Shown: positions 23,997 to 33,250, counted from the stretch's first letter. The stretch: 53,522 nt of DNA from Arthrobacter agilis (GCF_002157505.1 NZ_NFSC01000020.1:1-53522), one strand, 5' to 3'. The notes: generated from the letters alone by a model not told the origin. Numbers and translations are program-made.

Positions 23997-24802
23997 ATGG
24001 GAGATGAATGGATCGGGAGCGCTGAACTTGTGCGCGCGGCGGCCCGCACGTTCGGATCACCTGCGGCAGTGACGGCAGTGGCGGTAATTGCACCTCGGGG
24101 AGAAATGGTCGCGACGGCGGGTTGTGATCATCAATCGTCTTTCGAGATCGGGTCGATCTCGAAGGCGCTTACCGGCATGTTGTACCGGGACGTGACAGAA
24201 CGGGGCCTCATCGCGCAAACGACAGTTCTTCGCGAGTTGCTTCCGCTCGAGGGTCACGGAGAGGTCGGCTCTGTGAGCCTGAGTTCCCTGGCTATCCATC
24301 GCTCCGGTCTTCCACGGTTGCCTCCAGGAATGCATCCGCTTCGCCGGACCCTCAAACTTTGGAGCTATGGCGAGAACCCTTACGGTGATTCGCTGACCGA
24401 GCTTCTGGACCAGACGCGCAACCTGCGCTTCGGCGCCCCTCGGCCCAGGTACTCCAACCTGGGTTTCCAGCTACTGGGGCATGCGGTGGCGGAAGCAGCT
24501 GGGAGCAGCTACGAACAACTCCTTCAGGACGTCCTTGGGAATGGATTCCGGACTCCCATTCGCGCGGAGGACATCGGCCCCACGGACCTGACCGGTGTCA
24601 GCCGATTCGGCCGCCCCAGGCGGCCTGGATAGGTGAGGCCGTCGCTCCTGCGGGTGGCGTCCGCGCGAGCATCACAGGAGTCGTCGTCCTCGCGGCGCGT
24701 CACGGGTCCGTCGACAGGCAGGGATTCAAGCTCCTCACCGAATTCACCACCCCTCGAACGGTGCCACCACCACGCACCCTCAACGGCGGGCCAGCAGTCT
24801 GA
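23997..24802 (+). pseudogene. Broken beta-lactamase-fold serine hydrolase gene
   Basis: The frame from ATG 23997 encodes a class C beta-lactamase/D-Ala-D-Ala-peptidase-like N-terminal part with the SxxK motif (SISK in FEIGSISKALTGM) and the Tyr motif YSNLGFQLLG. It stops at 24632 after about 211 aa. Inserting one base in the CCCC run at 24614-24617 lets the family sequence continue as QAAWIGEAVAPAGGVRASIT up to a stop at 24800-24802. That tail then lacks the expected HTGGT-like third motif and the last ~100 residues. So there is both a frameshift and a truncation; the product is unlikely to be active. Confidence 0.75.
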
Positions 24803-25148
24803 TCGGCAGCACTCACATCGCTGCCAGAAGAATGAACCCGCTCCACGGGTGTGAACGGAATTTACGTTGACTGGAATTGCCGGAATCCTTGGTCGTCCCT
24901 GAGGCAGGGGGCAGGGGTGTTGATTGTGGGCTGGGAGAATAGGGGTGGGGGTCAGCGGAGTCTGGCTGTGGCGCTGGGCAAAGCTGGGGGATGAGTTTGT
25001 AGTGGCACGACGACGCACCGTCACGCGCATGAGGGCCGGTAGCGGCCTTGTGCCGGGAGCCGCGACTCGGACAACGCGGGCAGTGTCGCAGCTCGCAGCT
25101 GGGCAAGCTGGCCGACACCATGGTTGGGCACCACCTTGGATACAACGG
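24803..25148. other. Gene-free interval between the broken hydrolase and the GH26 gene
   Basis: About 350 nt. An open frame in phase with the GH26 protein runs through part of it (from 24924), but the encoded residues look non-biological (Arg/Trp/Gly-rich) and precede a good lipoprotein signal. It may be decayed 3' sequence of the serine hydrolase plus the GH26 promoter. TTGACT at about 24868 could be a -35 element, with no convincing -10. Confidence 0.4.
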
Positions 25149-26312
25149 GTGGTCCCATCTCTCGCCCGCCTGTTCGCGGTGCTCCTTCTGCTTGCGCTCT
25201 GCGCGTGCAATATCAATCCCCGGGCTGTTTCCTGCGAGGACGTCGACGGACGGAACCTCGCACCCGAGGACGGGACGTTGATGGGCGTGAACCTCGAGTG
25301 GGGTCGGGAGACCCTGGCCGAGTATTCGGACAAGCTGGGTGAGCGCCCCGCGGTGGCCGTGACCTTCGCGGATTTCCCGCTCGGCGAGGAGGACCCGGGC
25401 CTGCTCGCGTCGGCCGCGGAGCAGTTGCGGCAAAACGGGGGGATGCTCCTGCTGACGCTCGAGCCGACGGACGGCCTGGACGCGGTCACGGAGGACCACG
25501 CCGATGAGTTGGCCGGCATGCTCGCACGCTTCAATGCCAGCGGAGTCCCGGTCATCGTGCGCTTCGCCCACGAGATGAACGGTTCCTGGTACCCCTGGGG
25601 CCAGCAGCCCGTCCAGTACGTCGCGGCCTTCCGCAGGGTAGCCGACGCCGTCCACCGGATCGCGCCGGGATCGGCGATGATGTGGGCGCCGAACTATGCG
25701 GGAGGCTATCCATTCGCGGGCGGCACCTACGAGTCCCTGCCCGGCACGCCGGGCTTTCCTGTCCTGGACACGACCGGTGACGGGGTCCTGACACCGTTCG
25801 ACGACCCCTACGCGCCCTACTACCCGGGGGACGACGCCGTGGACTGGGTGGGTATGTCTCTCTACCACTGGGGTAGGACGTACCCGTGGGGTGAGAGCGA
25901 GATGCCCGAGGAGGGAAAGTTCGCCGACCAGCTCACCGGCACGTACAACGGGACGAACGGGGATAATTCAATGCTGCCGGACTTCTACGCCCAGTACGGG
26001 GTCGGTCACGGTAAGCCCGTCGCCATTCCGGAGACAGCGGCCCTGGTGACCGCTGACATCGGGGACCTGCGGACCTTGAACATCAAGCGTGCCTGGTGGG
26101 AACAGGTCTTCGACCCCGAGATACCCGAGCGGTTCCCGCAGCTGAAAATGGTCAACTGGTTCGAGTGGAACAAGATCGAGCCCGAGGTCGGTGCTGCCGT
26201 GGACTGGACCGCGGTGGAGGAACCCGCGATCCGGTCCGAGTTCACCGCAGCCCTACCCGACTGGTACCGCTTCGCGAAAGAACCCGACACCTGCGGCGAA
26301 CCCCTCAATTGA
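25149..26312 (+). CDS. GH26-type glycosyl hydrolase lipoprotein
   Basis: 387 aa from GTG 25149, chosen because it places a lipobox (LCAC, Cys20) after a short hydrophobic signal. In-frame starts at 25029 (ATG) and 24924 are possible. The catalytic domain fits GH26 (mannanase/lichenase clan A): acid/base Glu142 in RFAHEMNGSWYPWG, MWAPNYAGGYPF, WVGMSLYHWG, and nucleophile Glu295 in KPVAIPETA, ending WFEWNKIE. It would cut beta-1,4-mannan or mixed-linkage glucan outside the cell, or act on the cell's own exopolysaccharide. No transporter or other glycosidase is adjacent. Confidence 0.83.
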   Translation: MVPSLARLFAVLLLLALCACNINPRAVSCEDVDGRNLAPEDGTLMGVNLEWGRETLAEYSDKLGERPAVAVTFADFPLGEEDPGLLASAAEQLRQNGGMLLLTLEPTDGLDAVTEDHADELAGMLARFNASGVPVIVRFAHEMNGSWYPWGQQPVQYVAAFRRVADAVHRIAPGSAMMWAPNYAGGYPFAGGTYESLPGTPGFPVLDTTGDGVLTPFDDPYAPYYPGDDAVDWVGMSLYHWGRTYPWGESEMPEEGKFADQLTGTYNGTNGDNSMLPDFYAQYGVGHGKPVAIPETAALVTADIGDLRTLNIKRAWWEQVFDPEIPERFPQLKMVNWFEWNKIEPEVGAAVDWTAVEEPAIRSEFTAALPDWYRFAKEPDTCGEPLN

Positions 26313-26423
26313 ACACGAGCAGATGCGCGTGACGGGGGGCAAACTGACCGTCACTCTGGCGCTTCCATGCCCTGAATGGAACACTGCTCCTGTCACCGCA
26401 GGACCAGTGGAGGAGCGCGGATC

Positions 26424-27062
26424 ATGAAGCCGGACGAGATAGCGGCGGCTGTGAAGACCGAACGGCATGACCTGTGTGACTTCCTGGAAGACCTCGACGA
26501 CGCCGAATGGGCCATGCCCTCCCTGTGTCCTGCCTGGAACGTACGGGAAGTTGTAGCTCATCTGACGATCCCGACCAGGGCTTCGGTCGGCTTCCTCGCC
26601 GCTGCAGCGATCAGGGCCCGCGGCAACTTCAACCGGATGGTCGCGAACACCGCGCGCGACCGTGCGGCGAGGTTCACCGCTGCAGAACTCGTTCAGCAGC
26701 TGCGCGAGAGCGCCCAGTCGTCCCGGCGCATTCCGGGCAGTGGTCCTATGGACCCGTTGATGGACCTGCTCGTGCACGGCCAGGACATCGCACGCCCGCT
26801 CGACCGGCGCCACCCGGTGCGCCTCGACGTCGCCGTCCCGGTCCTGGCCTATGTCGTGACGAACCGGTTGCTCGGCGCCCCCGAGCGCCTTGGTGGACTC
26901 AAGCTCGTCGCGACCGATGCACGCTGGTCATCCGGGGAGGGACCTCAGGTGCGAGGACGCGTCAAGGATCTGCTGCTCGTCGCCTCCGGCCGTCCGGCCG
27001 GGCTCGAGCACGTGACGGGCTCCGGGGTGGAACGCCTGACCGGGATTCTCGGAAGCACGTGA
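26424..27062 (+). CDS. Maleylpyruvate-isomerase-fold, mycothiol-dependent-type protein
   Basis: 212 aa DinB-like four-helix protein of the actinobacterial TIGR03083 group. It shows SLCPAWNVREVVAHL (metal His), the central LMDLLVHGQDIARPL (second His and Asp/Glu) and the C-terminal VRGRVKDLLLVASGRP sequence. Some members are mycothiol-dependent isomerases or transferases; the substrate here is unknown. ATG 26424 follows GGAGGAG. It converges on prfC across a hairpin. Confidence 0.82.
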   Translation: MKPDEIAAAVKTERHDLCDFLEDLDDAEWAMPSLCPAWNVREVVAHLTIPTRASVGFLAAAAIRARGNFNRMVANTARDRAARFTAAELVQQLRESAQSSRRIPGSGPMDPLMDLLVHGQDIARPLDRRHPVRLDVAVPVLAYVVTNRLLGAPERLGGLKLVATDARWSSGEGPQVRGRVKDLLLVASGRPAGLEHVTGSGVERLTGILGST

Positions 27063-27111
27063 ACGGCGGACCGCAACGTGACAGCCGTCGCTGACCGGTC
27101 GGGGGAAGAAG

Positions 27112-27149
27112 CGGCGGTGCCGAATCCGTGGCTCGACGAGGCACCGCCG
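27112..27149. terminator. Hairpin between convergent genes
   Basis: CGGCGGTGCC (27112-27121) pairs perfectly with GGCACCGCCG (27140-27149) around an 18-nt loop. It lies between the ends of the mycothiol-type gene and prfC and is probably a bidirectional terminator. Confidence 0.6.
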
Positions 27150-27181
27150 GTCGAGGTCGCCGTCGTGCGCAGAAGACGCGC

Positions 27182-28795
27182 CTACTGGTCGACGGCGGCA
27201 CCGATCGGCTCGAGGATGACGTCGGGGTAGTCCTTCTTGAAGTGCCCCACCTTCCACTTGTCACCGAAGACGGCCACGATCTCGCCGTCGGACCGGAACA
27301 TGATCTCGCCGCCGCGGAAGGTCTGGGGCACGCCCTGGCTTTCGGGGGCCACACGCATCGCGAGCGTGTAGGACAGGTTGTCGAGCGACGTCGGCGCGTT
27401 GAACTCGGTGCCGAGCCGTTCGGCAGCGACTTCGAACTGCAGGGCTCCGACGGCCGCGAGGACGGGCGCCTGGTCACCACGGAGGTCCGAGCGCAGCACC
27501 TGCACCACGCCCTCGTGCTCGAGCTGCTCGATGCCACGGCGGAACTGCTTGTACCGGCCGGGATCCTTGGCCCGCGCGACGGCGAACAGCTCGGGTGAGA
27601 AGCGCGGGATGTCAGGGAACTGCACTGGCTGCTCGGCGAACAGGCTGTCGCCCACGCGGAGGCTCGTCGCGTTCACGAGACCGACGACGTCACCCGGCCA
27701 GGCAGTGTCCACCACTTCGCGGCTACGGCCGAGGACACGGTGCGCGTACTTGGTGGCGAAAGGCTTGCCGGTGCGCTGGTTGGTGATGACCATGCCGCGC
27801 TCGAACGTGCCCGAGCAGATGCGGAGGTAGGCGATGTGGTCACGGTGCGCGCTGTCCTGGCCGGCCTGCACCTTGAAGACGAAGCCGGACATCGGCGCGT
27901 CGATGGGCCTCGGCTCGTCCTCCTTGGAGGGGCGCGGGCTCGGGGAGGGAGCAACGTCCACGAGGATGTCGAGGAGCTGCGAGACGCCGAAGTTCTTGGC
28001 CGCCGCAGCGAAGAGGACAGGCGTCTGCCGTGCGGCCTCGAACTCCTCGCGATCGAACGAACCGTTCGAGGACTCGACGAGGCCCGATTCCTCGCGCGCA
28101 TCCAGCCAGGCGCCGGCGTCACGGGAATCGAGGGCATCGATGTCGATGTCCGTCTCCTCGGCCGCATGCGCTCCCGCCTCGACGGCCTCGAGCGCGATGG
28201 CCCGGCGTGCCCGCAGGTCCAGCAGTCCCTGGAAGTCACCGGCGATCCCGGCCGGCCACGTCAACGGGACCGGTGTCATTCCGGTGCGTTCGCCGACGTC
28301 GTCGATCAGGCCGAGGGCGTCGAGGCCCGGCCGGTCCCACTTGTTGATCACGGTGATGATCGGGATGTTGCGCTGCTTGCAGACGGCCAGCAGTTTCACG
28401 GTCTGGGGCTCGAAGCCCTTGGCGGCATCGATCAGCATGACGGCGGAGTCGACGGCGGCGAGGACACGGTAGGTGTCCTCGGAGAAGTCCGCGTGGCCCG
28501 GGGTGTCGACGACGTTGAGGATGGTGTCGCGATAGGTCAGCTGGAGTGCGGCCGAGCTGATCGAGATGCCGCGCTCCTGTTCGATGCCCATCCAGTCCGA
28601 CACGGTGGCATGGCGGCTCGACTTGCCGTGGGTGACTCCGGCGTCCTGGATGGCGCGGGCGAGGAGGGCCAGGGCTTCCGTGAGGGTCGACTTTCCGGCG
28701 TCGGGGTGGGAGATGACGGCGAAGGTTCGACGGCGTCCGGCCTCGCGGCGGACGGCGTCGGCGTCGAGGACGGGGGATTCGGTTAACAGGACCAC
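27182..28795 (-). CDS. prfC: Peptide chain release factor 3
   Basis: 537 aa translational GTPase. G1 is SHPDAGKST (about 29-37), G2 lies around QERGISISSAAL, G3 is DTPGHADFSEDTYR and G4 is NKWD. The domain II/III blocks FRRGIEQLEHEGVVQVLRSD and LAAVGALQFEVAAERL are RF3-specific rather than EF-G-like. RF3 releases RF1/RF2 from the ribosome after termination. Start GTG at 28793-28795 is preceded very closely by GGAGG, so the true start could be slightly downstream. Single gene, divergent from the histidine kinase. Confidence 0.94.
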   Translation of the reverse strand: MVLLTESPVLDADAVRREAGRRRTFAVISHPDAGKSTLTEALALLARAIQDAGVTHGKSSRHATVSDWMGIEQERGISISSAALQLTYRDTILNVVDTPGHADFSEDTYRVLAAVDSAVMLIDAAKGFEPQTVKLLAVCKQRNIPIITVINKWDRPGLDALGLIDDVGERTGMTPVPLTWPAGIAGDFQGLLDLRARRAIALEAVEAGAHAAEETDIDIDALDSRDAGAWLDAREESGLVESSNGSFDREEFEAARQTPVLFAAAAKNFGVSQLLDILVDVAPSPSPRPSKEDEPRPIDAPMSGFVFKVQAGQDSAHRDHIAYLRICSGTFERGMVITNQRTGKPFATKYAHRVLGRSREVVDTAWPGDVVGLVNATSLRVGDSLFAEQPVQFPDIPRFSPELFAVARAKDPGRYKQFRRGIEQLEHEGVVQVLRSDLRGDQAPVLAAVGALQFEVAAERLGTEFNAPTSLDNLSYTLAMRVAPESQGVPQTFRGGEIMFRSDGEIVAVFGDKWKVGHFKKDYPDVILEPIGAAVDQ

Positions 28796-28922
28796 ACCTC
28801 CATTGTCCCCGATCCCGGAGCAGCACCTCGCGGGCGGGCCCGGTGTTCGCTGTGCGCGTGGGTTCCGCGGACTACCCTAGGAGCCAGATCACTGCGCACG
28901 GCTACTGGGAGGACGTGGAGTC

Positions 28923-30178
28923 ATGACTGATCAGGCATCCGGACAACGGGCGGTCCGGGGCTCGGACCACGCTGAATTGCTGTCGCAGTACGGGCTGGGC
29001 ATGGCGCTGGGCGAAGCGTCCCCCGTCGGGTCCATGCCGCGGCCTGCCGCTCCCGCGAACGCCCCCGCCGCCCTGCAGAACCTCGTGGCCCTGGCCGTCC
29101 AGCTCTGCAACGCCCAGTACGGCGCCATCAACGTGATCACGGAGGACGAGTTCCACCAGATCGCCGCCAAGGGACTCGAACCCCTCATGTGCGCGCGTGA
29201 GGATTCGCTGTGCGGACAGGTCTTCAAGTACGGCCGCACCGTGGTGGTCGCGGACTGCACCGAGGACCCGCGTTTCCGCGCGAACCCCTTCGTCGACGGC
29301 CGCTTCGGTGCCGTCCGGTTCTATGCCACCACCCCGCTCCTGACCAAGGACGGCGTACCGCTCGGGACCCTCTGCATCTTCGACGAGAAGCCCGGGAACC
29401 TCACCGACCAGCAGGCCGCGGGGCTCGAGACGCTGGCCGCGCAGGTCGTCGACGTCCTCGACCTCCAGCTGCGCACACGTCAGCTGGATGCCACGGTGTC
29501 CAGCTGCAGCGCAGCAACGAACTGCTGGGCGAATTCGCCGGCCGGATCAGCCATGACCTGCGGGGGCCGCTGACCAACGTCGTCGGCCTCGCGGAGCTCG
29601 CCGAGGATGAGCCGGAGCTTCAGGAGGGTCCGGCGGGCACGTACTTCAAGCGCATCGGGGCGAGCGCCCTCCGGATGTCCTCCATGGTCGAGAACCTGCT
29701 CGGCTACTCACGCGTTGGTGGCGCGGCGCACCTCGAGACCGTCTCCCTCGCCGAAGCCGTCGCGGCCGCCGTCGACGATCTGGGGCCCCACGTCGACGGC
29801 GTAGGCATCACGGTCGGGGATTTCCACGGCCACGCCGACCGCGAGCAGCTCCGGGTCCTCATCCAGAACCTGGTGGCCAACGCCGTGGCCTACGCGCGGC
29901 CGGGTGTCCCGCCGGAAGTGCACATCACGGGCACCGGCATTCCGGAGTTCTGGCGCCTCGACGTCGCCGATAACGGGAAGGGGATCCCGCCCGAGGAGTA
30001 CGACCGCGTGCTCGAGCCGCTGGTGCGGCTCGAGCGTGAGGGCGACCCGTCCGGTACCGGAATAGGGCTGGCGACGTGCCTGCGCATCGCCCAGGCACAC
30101 GGTGGGCGCCTCGCCTTCGACCAGACTCCCGGCGGTGGGCTCACTGTGCGGGTCTGGTTCGGGTCGAGCCCGACCTGA
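28923..30178 (+). pseudogene. GAF-domain sensor histidine kinase with a frameshift
   Basis: The frame from ATG 28923 encodes a GAF domain (LCNAQYGAINVITEDEFHQI, EDSLCGQVFKYGRTVVVADC, PLLTKDGVPLGTLCIFDEKP). It loses homology after RTRQLDATV and stops at 29573. From about 29499 the next frame continues with QLQRSNELLGEFAGRISHDL, the H-box (SHDLRGPLTNVVG), N-box LVANAVAYARP, DNGKGIPP and GTGIGLATC up to 30178. One extra base near 29494-29499 (ACGGTG-TCC) would restore a single ~418-aa kinase. No membrane helix is seen, so it would be a soluble sensor. Either a real mutation or a sequencing error. Confidence 0.75.
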
Positions 30179-30290
30179 CGGTCTTCGCCGGGGTGCCGCG
30201 TCGTGCGCCCGCCGACCGGCGTCGTCGTATATGACGCGCCGGGTCCCGGTCGTTTTGACCATGCTCGATGCCGTCGCCTAGCGTTCTGAG

Positions 30291-30408
30291 AAGAATCAAG
30301 AGTTCCAGCCGCGGGCCCTGGCCGGTTGGACAGCAACCCTCTCCCGTAGTGGGGTGCTCCAGGTGAAGATTCGGCCGCCGGGCTACCCCGGACGGCAAGT
30401 ACGGCGAT
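30291..30408 (+). promoter_or_regulatory. SAM-IV-class riboswitch upstream of metQNI
   Basis: The sequence follows the actinobacterial SAM-IV layout: P1 GAATC (30293-30297) pairs with GATTC (30368-30372); a P2 CCAG/CTGG helix is followed by the conserved GCCGGT...CAGCAACCC, then GTGGGGTGCTCCAGGTGAAG; downstream is a GCCGCCGGG / CCCGGACGGC hairpin ending in the conserved GGCAAG. SAM binding should lower expression of the methionine transporter. The metQ start is about 200 nt further on, leaving room for an expression platform. The related SAM-I/IV variant class is the alternative. Confidence 0.8.
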
Positions 30409-30604
30409 TCCAGCGGCTCTTCCTCGAAGTGCTTCCGGAGAACGCCCGCAGCATCCAGTGAGCGAGCATGTCAGTCCAGTAGGAACACGAGCGGGCAGCC
30501 TGAGCTGTCCGTCAGTACTGCTGCATGACTGCCGCGTGCTTCTGACCCGATTCCCCTGTCGCTGAGCCGTCCGCTCGGCAACTACCCGTCCGAAGGAAAG
30601 AAAT

Positions 30605-31489
30605 ATGATCAACTCCCGCAAGCTCCTGGCAGTCGCCGTCGTCCCGTTCCTCGCATTCACCGTTGCGTGCGGCTCCTCGGAGGCCTCCGAGGGAGGCAAT
30701 GAGACGGTTCGCCTGGGAGTTGTGGGCGCGAGCGACCCGGAGTGGGCTGTGCTGACCGATGCGGCCGCCGAGGAAGGCATCGACCTCGAGGTCGTCGACT
30801 TCGCCGAATACACGCAGCCCAACCCTGCGCTCACGGAAGGCGAGCTGGACCTTAACCAGTTCCAGCACCTCGTCTATCTCGCCCGCTACAACGTCTCCAG
30901 CGGAGAGGACCTCACCCCTGTGGGATCGACCGCCATCTACCCGCTAGGTCTCTACTCCACGAAGTACAAGTCGGTGGAGGAGATCCCTGAAGGTTCGACC
31001 GTCGCCGTACCGAACGACGAGAGCAACCTCGCGCGCGGCCTGCTCGTCCTTCAGTCAGCCGGCCTGGTCGTCCTCAAGGACGGCGGCAGTGCCTTCTCCA
31101 CCATCGACGACGTCGACGAGGCGGCATCCAAGGTGACCGTCACGACCCTCGAGGCGTCACTGACGCCGACCTCCCTTCCCGACGTCGCCGCTGCGATCAT
31201 CAACAACGACTTCGTGCAGGACGCCGGCCTGAACTTCGACGACGCCATCGCACAGGACGACCCGACCGATCCGGCCGCCGCTGCCTACGTCAACATCTTC
31301 GCCTCGCGTGCCGGTGAGGAGAACAACGAGACCTACCAGAAGCTCGTGAGCATCTACCAGGAAAACCAGGAGGTCCTCGACGCCGTGCAGGAGACCTCGG
31401 GCGGAACCGCGGAGTTCCTGAAGGTTCCTGTGGAGGAGCTGAAGACGTCGCTCGACACCGTCGAGGAAGACACCCGCGCCCAGGGCTGA
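30605..31489 (+). CDS. metQ: Methionine ABC transporter substrate-binding lipoprotein (NLPA/MetQ family)
   Basis: 294 aa. Lipoprotein signal MINSRKLLAVAVVPFLAFTV followed by Cys22. The mature part has the MetQ fold: VRLGVVGASDPEW, LDLNQFQHLVYL, IYPLGLYSTKYKSVEEIPEG, VAVPNDESNLARGLLVLQSA, and NNDFVQDAGL. It binds D/L-methionine or a related compound for MetN/MetI. ATG 30605 follows GAAGGAAAG. A SAM riboswitch precedes it. It is separated from metN by a strong hairpin, which may raise binding protein over the membrane parts. Confidence 0.92.
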   Translation: MINSRKLLAVAVVPFLAFTVACGSSEASEGGNETVRLGVVGASDPEWAVLTDAAAEEGIDLEVVDFAEYTQPNPALTEGELDLNQFQHLVYLARYNVSSGEDLTPVGSTAIYPLGLYSTKYKSVEEIPEGSTVAVPNDESNLARGLLVLQSAGLVVLKDGGSAFSTIDDVDEAASKVTVTTLEASLTPTSLPDVAAAIINNDFVQDAGLNFDDAIAQDDPTDPAAAAYVNIFASRAGEENNETYQKLVSIYQENQEVLDAVQETSGGTAEFLKVPVEELKTSLDTVEEDTRAQG

Positions 31490-31504
31490 TCAGCCTTCTC
31501 TTTC

Positions 31505-31541
31505 GCGTGTGGCCGGCCGGTGATCCTGGCCGGCCACACGC
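31505..31541. terminator. Strong hairpin between metQ and metN
   Basis: A perfect 14-bp stem (GCGTGTGGCCGGCC / GGCCGGCCACACGC) with a 9-nt loop lies 15 nt after the metQ stop and 21 nt before metN. It has no T-run. In such operons these act as partial terminators or mRNA 3'-end stabilisers. Confidence 0.6.
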
Positions 31542-31562
31542 ATCCCCTCAGCTAGGAACACG

Positions 31563-32591
31563 ATGCCACTCATCTCACTGCGGAACGTCACCAAGAGCTT
31601 TCCCCCGGGGCGCCGCGGCGAACCGCTCGTCCATGCCATCGACAACGTCAGCCTCGACATCGAGGCGGGGGAGATCTACGGCATCATCGGATACTCGGGG
31701 GCGGGCAAAAGCACCCTCGTCCGCCTGATCAACGCCCTCGAGAAGGCGACCAGCGGTGAGATCATCGTCGACGGGCAACAGGTCACGAACGTCCCGGACC
31801 GCCAGCTACGCACACTGCGCCTGGACATCGGCATGATCTTCCAGCAGTTCAACCTCTTCAGTGCCAAGACGGTCTGGAACAACGTCGCCTATCCACTGCG
31901 GGTCGCGGGCAGGACCCGGGACGAGATCCAGGCCCGCGTGACCGAACTCCTCGACTTCGTGGGGCTCGCGGACAAGGCATCCAACTACCCGGAACAGCTC
32001 TCCGGCGGCCAGAAGCAACGCGTCGGTATCGCCCGCGCCCTGGCGACCTCACCCAAGATCCTCCTCGCGGACGAAGCCACCTCGGCCCTCGATCCCGAGA
32101 CCACCCACGAAGTACTCCGCCTCCTGCGCCGGGTGAACGAGGAGCTGGGCATCACCATCGTGGTCATCACGCATGAGATGGACGTCATCCAGACACTCGC
32201 CACCAAGGTAGCCGTCATGGACAGCGGACGGATCGTGGAGCAGGGCGATGTCTTCGACGTGTTCTCCAACCCCCGTGAAGCATCGTCGCAACGGTTCGTC
32301 TCCACCGTGGTCCGCGGCATCCCCGCACCTGATGAGCTGGCTGCACTGCGGGAGAGGCACCGAGGACGGATCGTCACCTTCTCCTTCCGCGACGGCGACT
32401 CCTCGCAGGCCTCCGTGTTCCTCGAACTGGCCGCTGCCGGCATCGAGTTCGAACTGGTCTACGGCGGCATCAACGACATCCGGGGCCGAGCCTTCGGGCA
32501 CCTCACCCTCGCGCTCACCGGAGCGGACAGCGTCATCGACGCGACCCTGCACCACATGGCCGGCCGTATCACCGTGAAGGAACTCGCCTGA
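31563..32591 (+). CDS. metN: Methionine ABC transporter ATPase MetN
   Basis: 342 aa. ABC ATPase with Walker A GYSGAGKST (about 43-51), Q-loop IFQQFNLF, signature LSGGQKQRVGIARAL, Walker B ILLADEATSALD and the switch His in VVITHEMD. A C-terminal NIL domain (about 265-342) is the part that senses methionine and inhibits transport in MetN proteins. ATG 31563 has TAGGA upstream. The stop overlaps the metI start by one base (TGATG). Confidence 0.94.
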   Translation: MPLISLRNVTKSFPPGRRGEPLVHAIDNVSLDIEAGEIYGIIGYSGAGKSTLVRLINALEKATSGEIIVDGQQVTNVPDRQLRTLRLDIGMIFQQFNLFSAKTVWNNVAYPLRVAGRTRDEIQARVTELLDFVGLADKASNYPEQLSGGQKQRVGIARALATSPKILLADEATSALDPETTHEVLRLLRRVNEELGITIVVITHEMDVIQTLATKVAVMDSGRIVEQGDVFDVFSNPREASSQRFVSTVVRGIPAPDELAALRERHRGRIVTFSFRDGDSSQASVFLELAAAGIEFELVYGGINDIRGRAFGHLTLALTGADSVIDATLHHMAGRITVKELA

Positions 32592-33250
32592 TGGAAGACC
32601 TCATTCCCCTGACACCCCAGCTGTGGGAAGCCACTTACGAGACCCTGTACATTGTGGGCCTCAGTCTTCTCTTCGGAGGCCTCGGAGGGCTCCTGTTGGG
32701 AATCGGTCTCTACACCACCCGGGCCGGCAGCATCCTCGGCAACCGGGCCGTGTTCGGCACCCTGAACATCATCGTGAACATCTTCCGGCCGATCCCGTTC
32801 ATCATCTTCCTCGCCGCAGCGCAGCCCCTCGCCCGTGCCGTCACGGGAACCGGCATCGGCAACAGTGCGATCATCTTCACCCTGTCCCTCGCGGCAGCAT
32901 TCGGCATCAGCCGCATCGTCGAGCAGAACCTGCTGACCGTCCAGCCCGGGGTCATCGAGGCTGCGCGCTCGGTCGGGGCAGGACGACTGCGCATCATCCT
33001 GACGATCCTCATCCCCGAGGCTCTCGGCCCGCTGATCCTCGGATTCACCTTCATCTTCGTAGCCCTCGTCGACATGTCGGCCGTGGCCGGATATGTCGGC
33101 GGCGGCGGTCTGGGCAACTTCGCGATCCAGTACGGCTACCGGCAGTTCAACCCCGTCGTCACCTGGGCGGCGGTCATCGTGATCATCCTGCTCGTCCAGG
33201 CCGTCCAGTTGCTCGGCAACGTCCTGGCGCGCAAGGTCCTCCGCCGCTAG
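32591..33250 (+). CDS. metI: Methionine ABC transporter permease MetI
   Basis: 219 aa with five hydrophobic segments and the binding-protein-dependent permease EAA loop (VIEAARSVGAGRLRIILTIL). NIFRPIPFIIFLAA and YVGGGGLGNFAIQYGYRQFN are typical of MetI. It forms the membrane channel for methionine import with MetN and MetQ. The operon ends at two successive hairpins. Confidence 0.94.
   Translation: MEDLIPLTPQLWEATYETLYIVGLSLLFGGLGGLLLGIGLYTTRAGSILGNRAVFGTLNIIVNIFRPIPFIIFLAAAQPLARAVTGTGIGNSAIIFTLSLAAAFGISRIVEQNLLTVQPGVIEAARSVGAGRLRIILTILIPEALGPLILGFTFIFVALVDMSAVAGYVGGGGLGNFAIQYGYRQFNPVVTWAAVIVIILLVQAVQLLGNVLARKVLRR

Noticed and set aside
24924..25148. Upstream in-frame extension of the GH26 protein
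   Set aside because: It would put about 75 Arg/Gly-rich residues before a good lipoprotein signal peptide; more likely non-coding.
16932..26312. Possible genomic island or prophage
   Set aside because: The stretch is accessory-like with broken genes, but no integrase, tRNA, attachment repeats, IS element or phage gene is visible.
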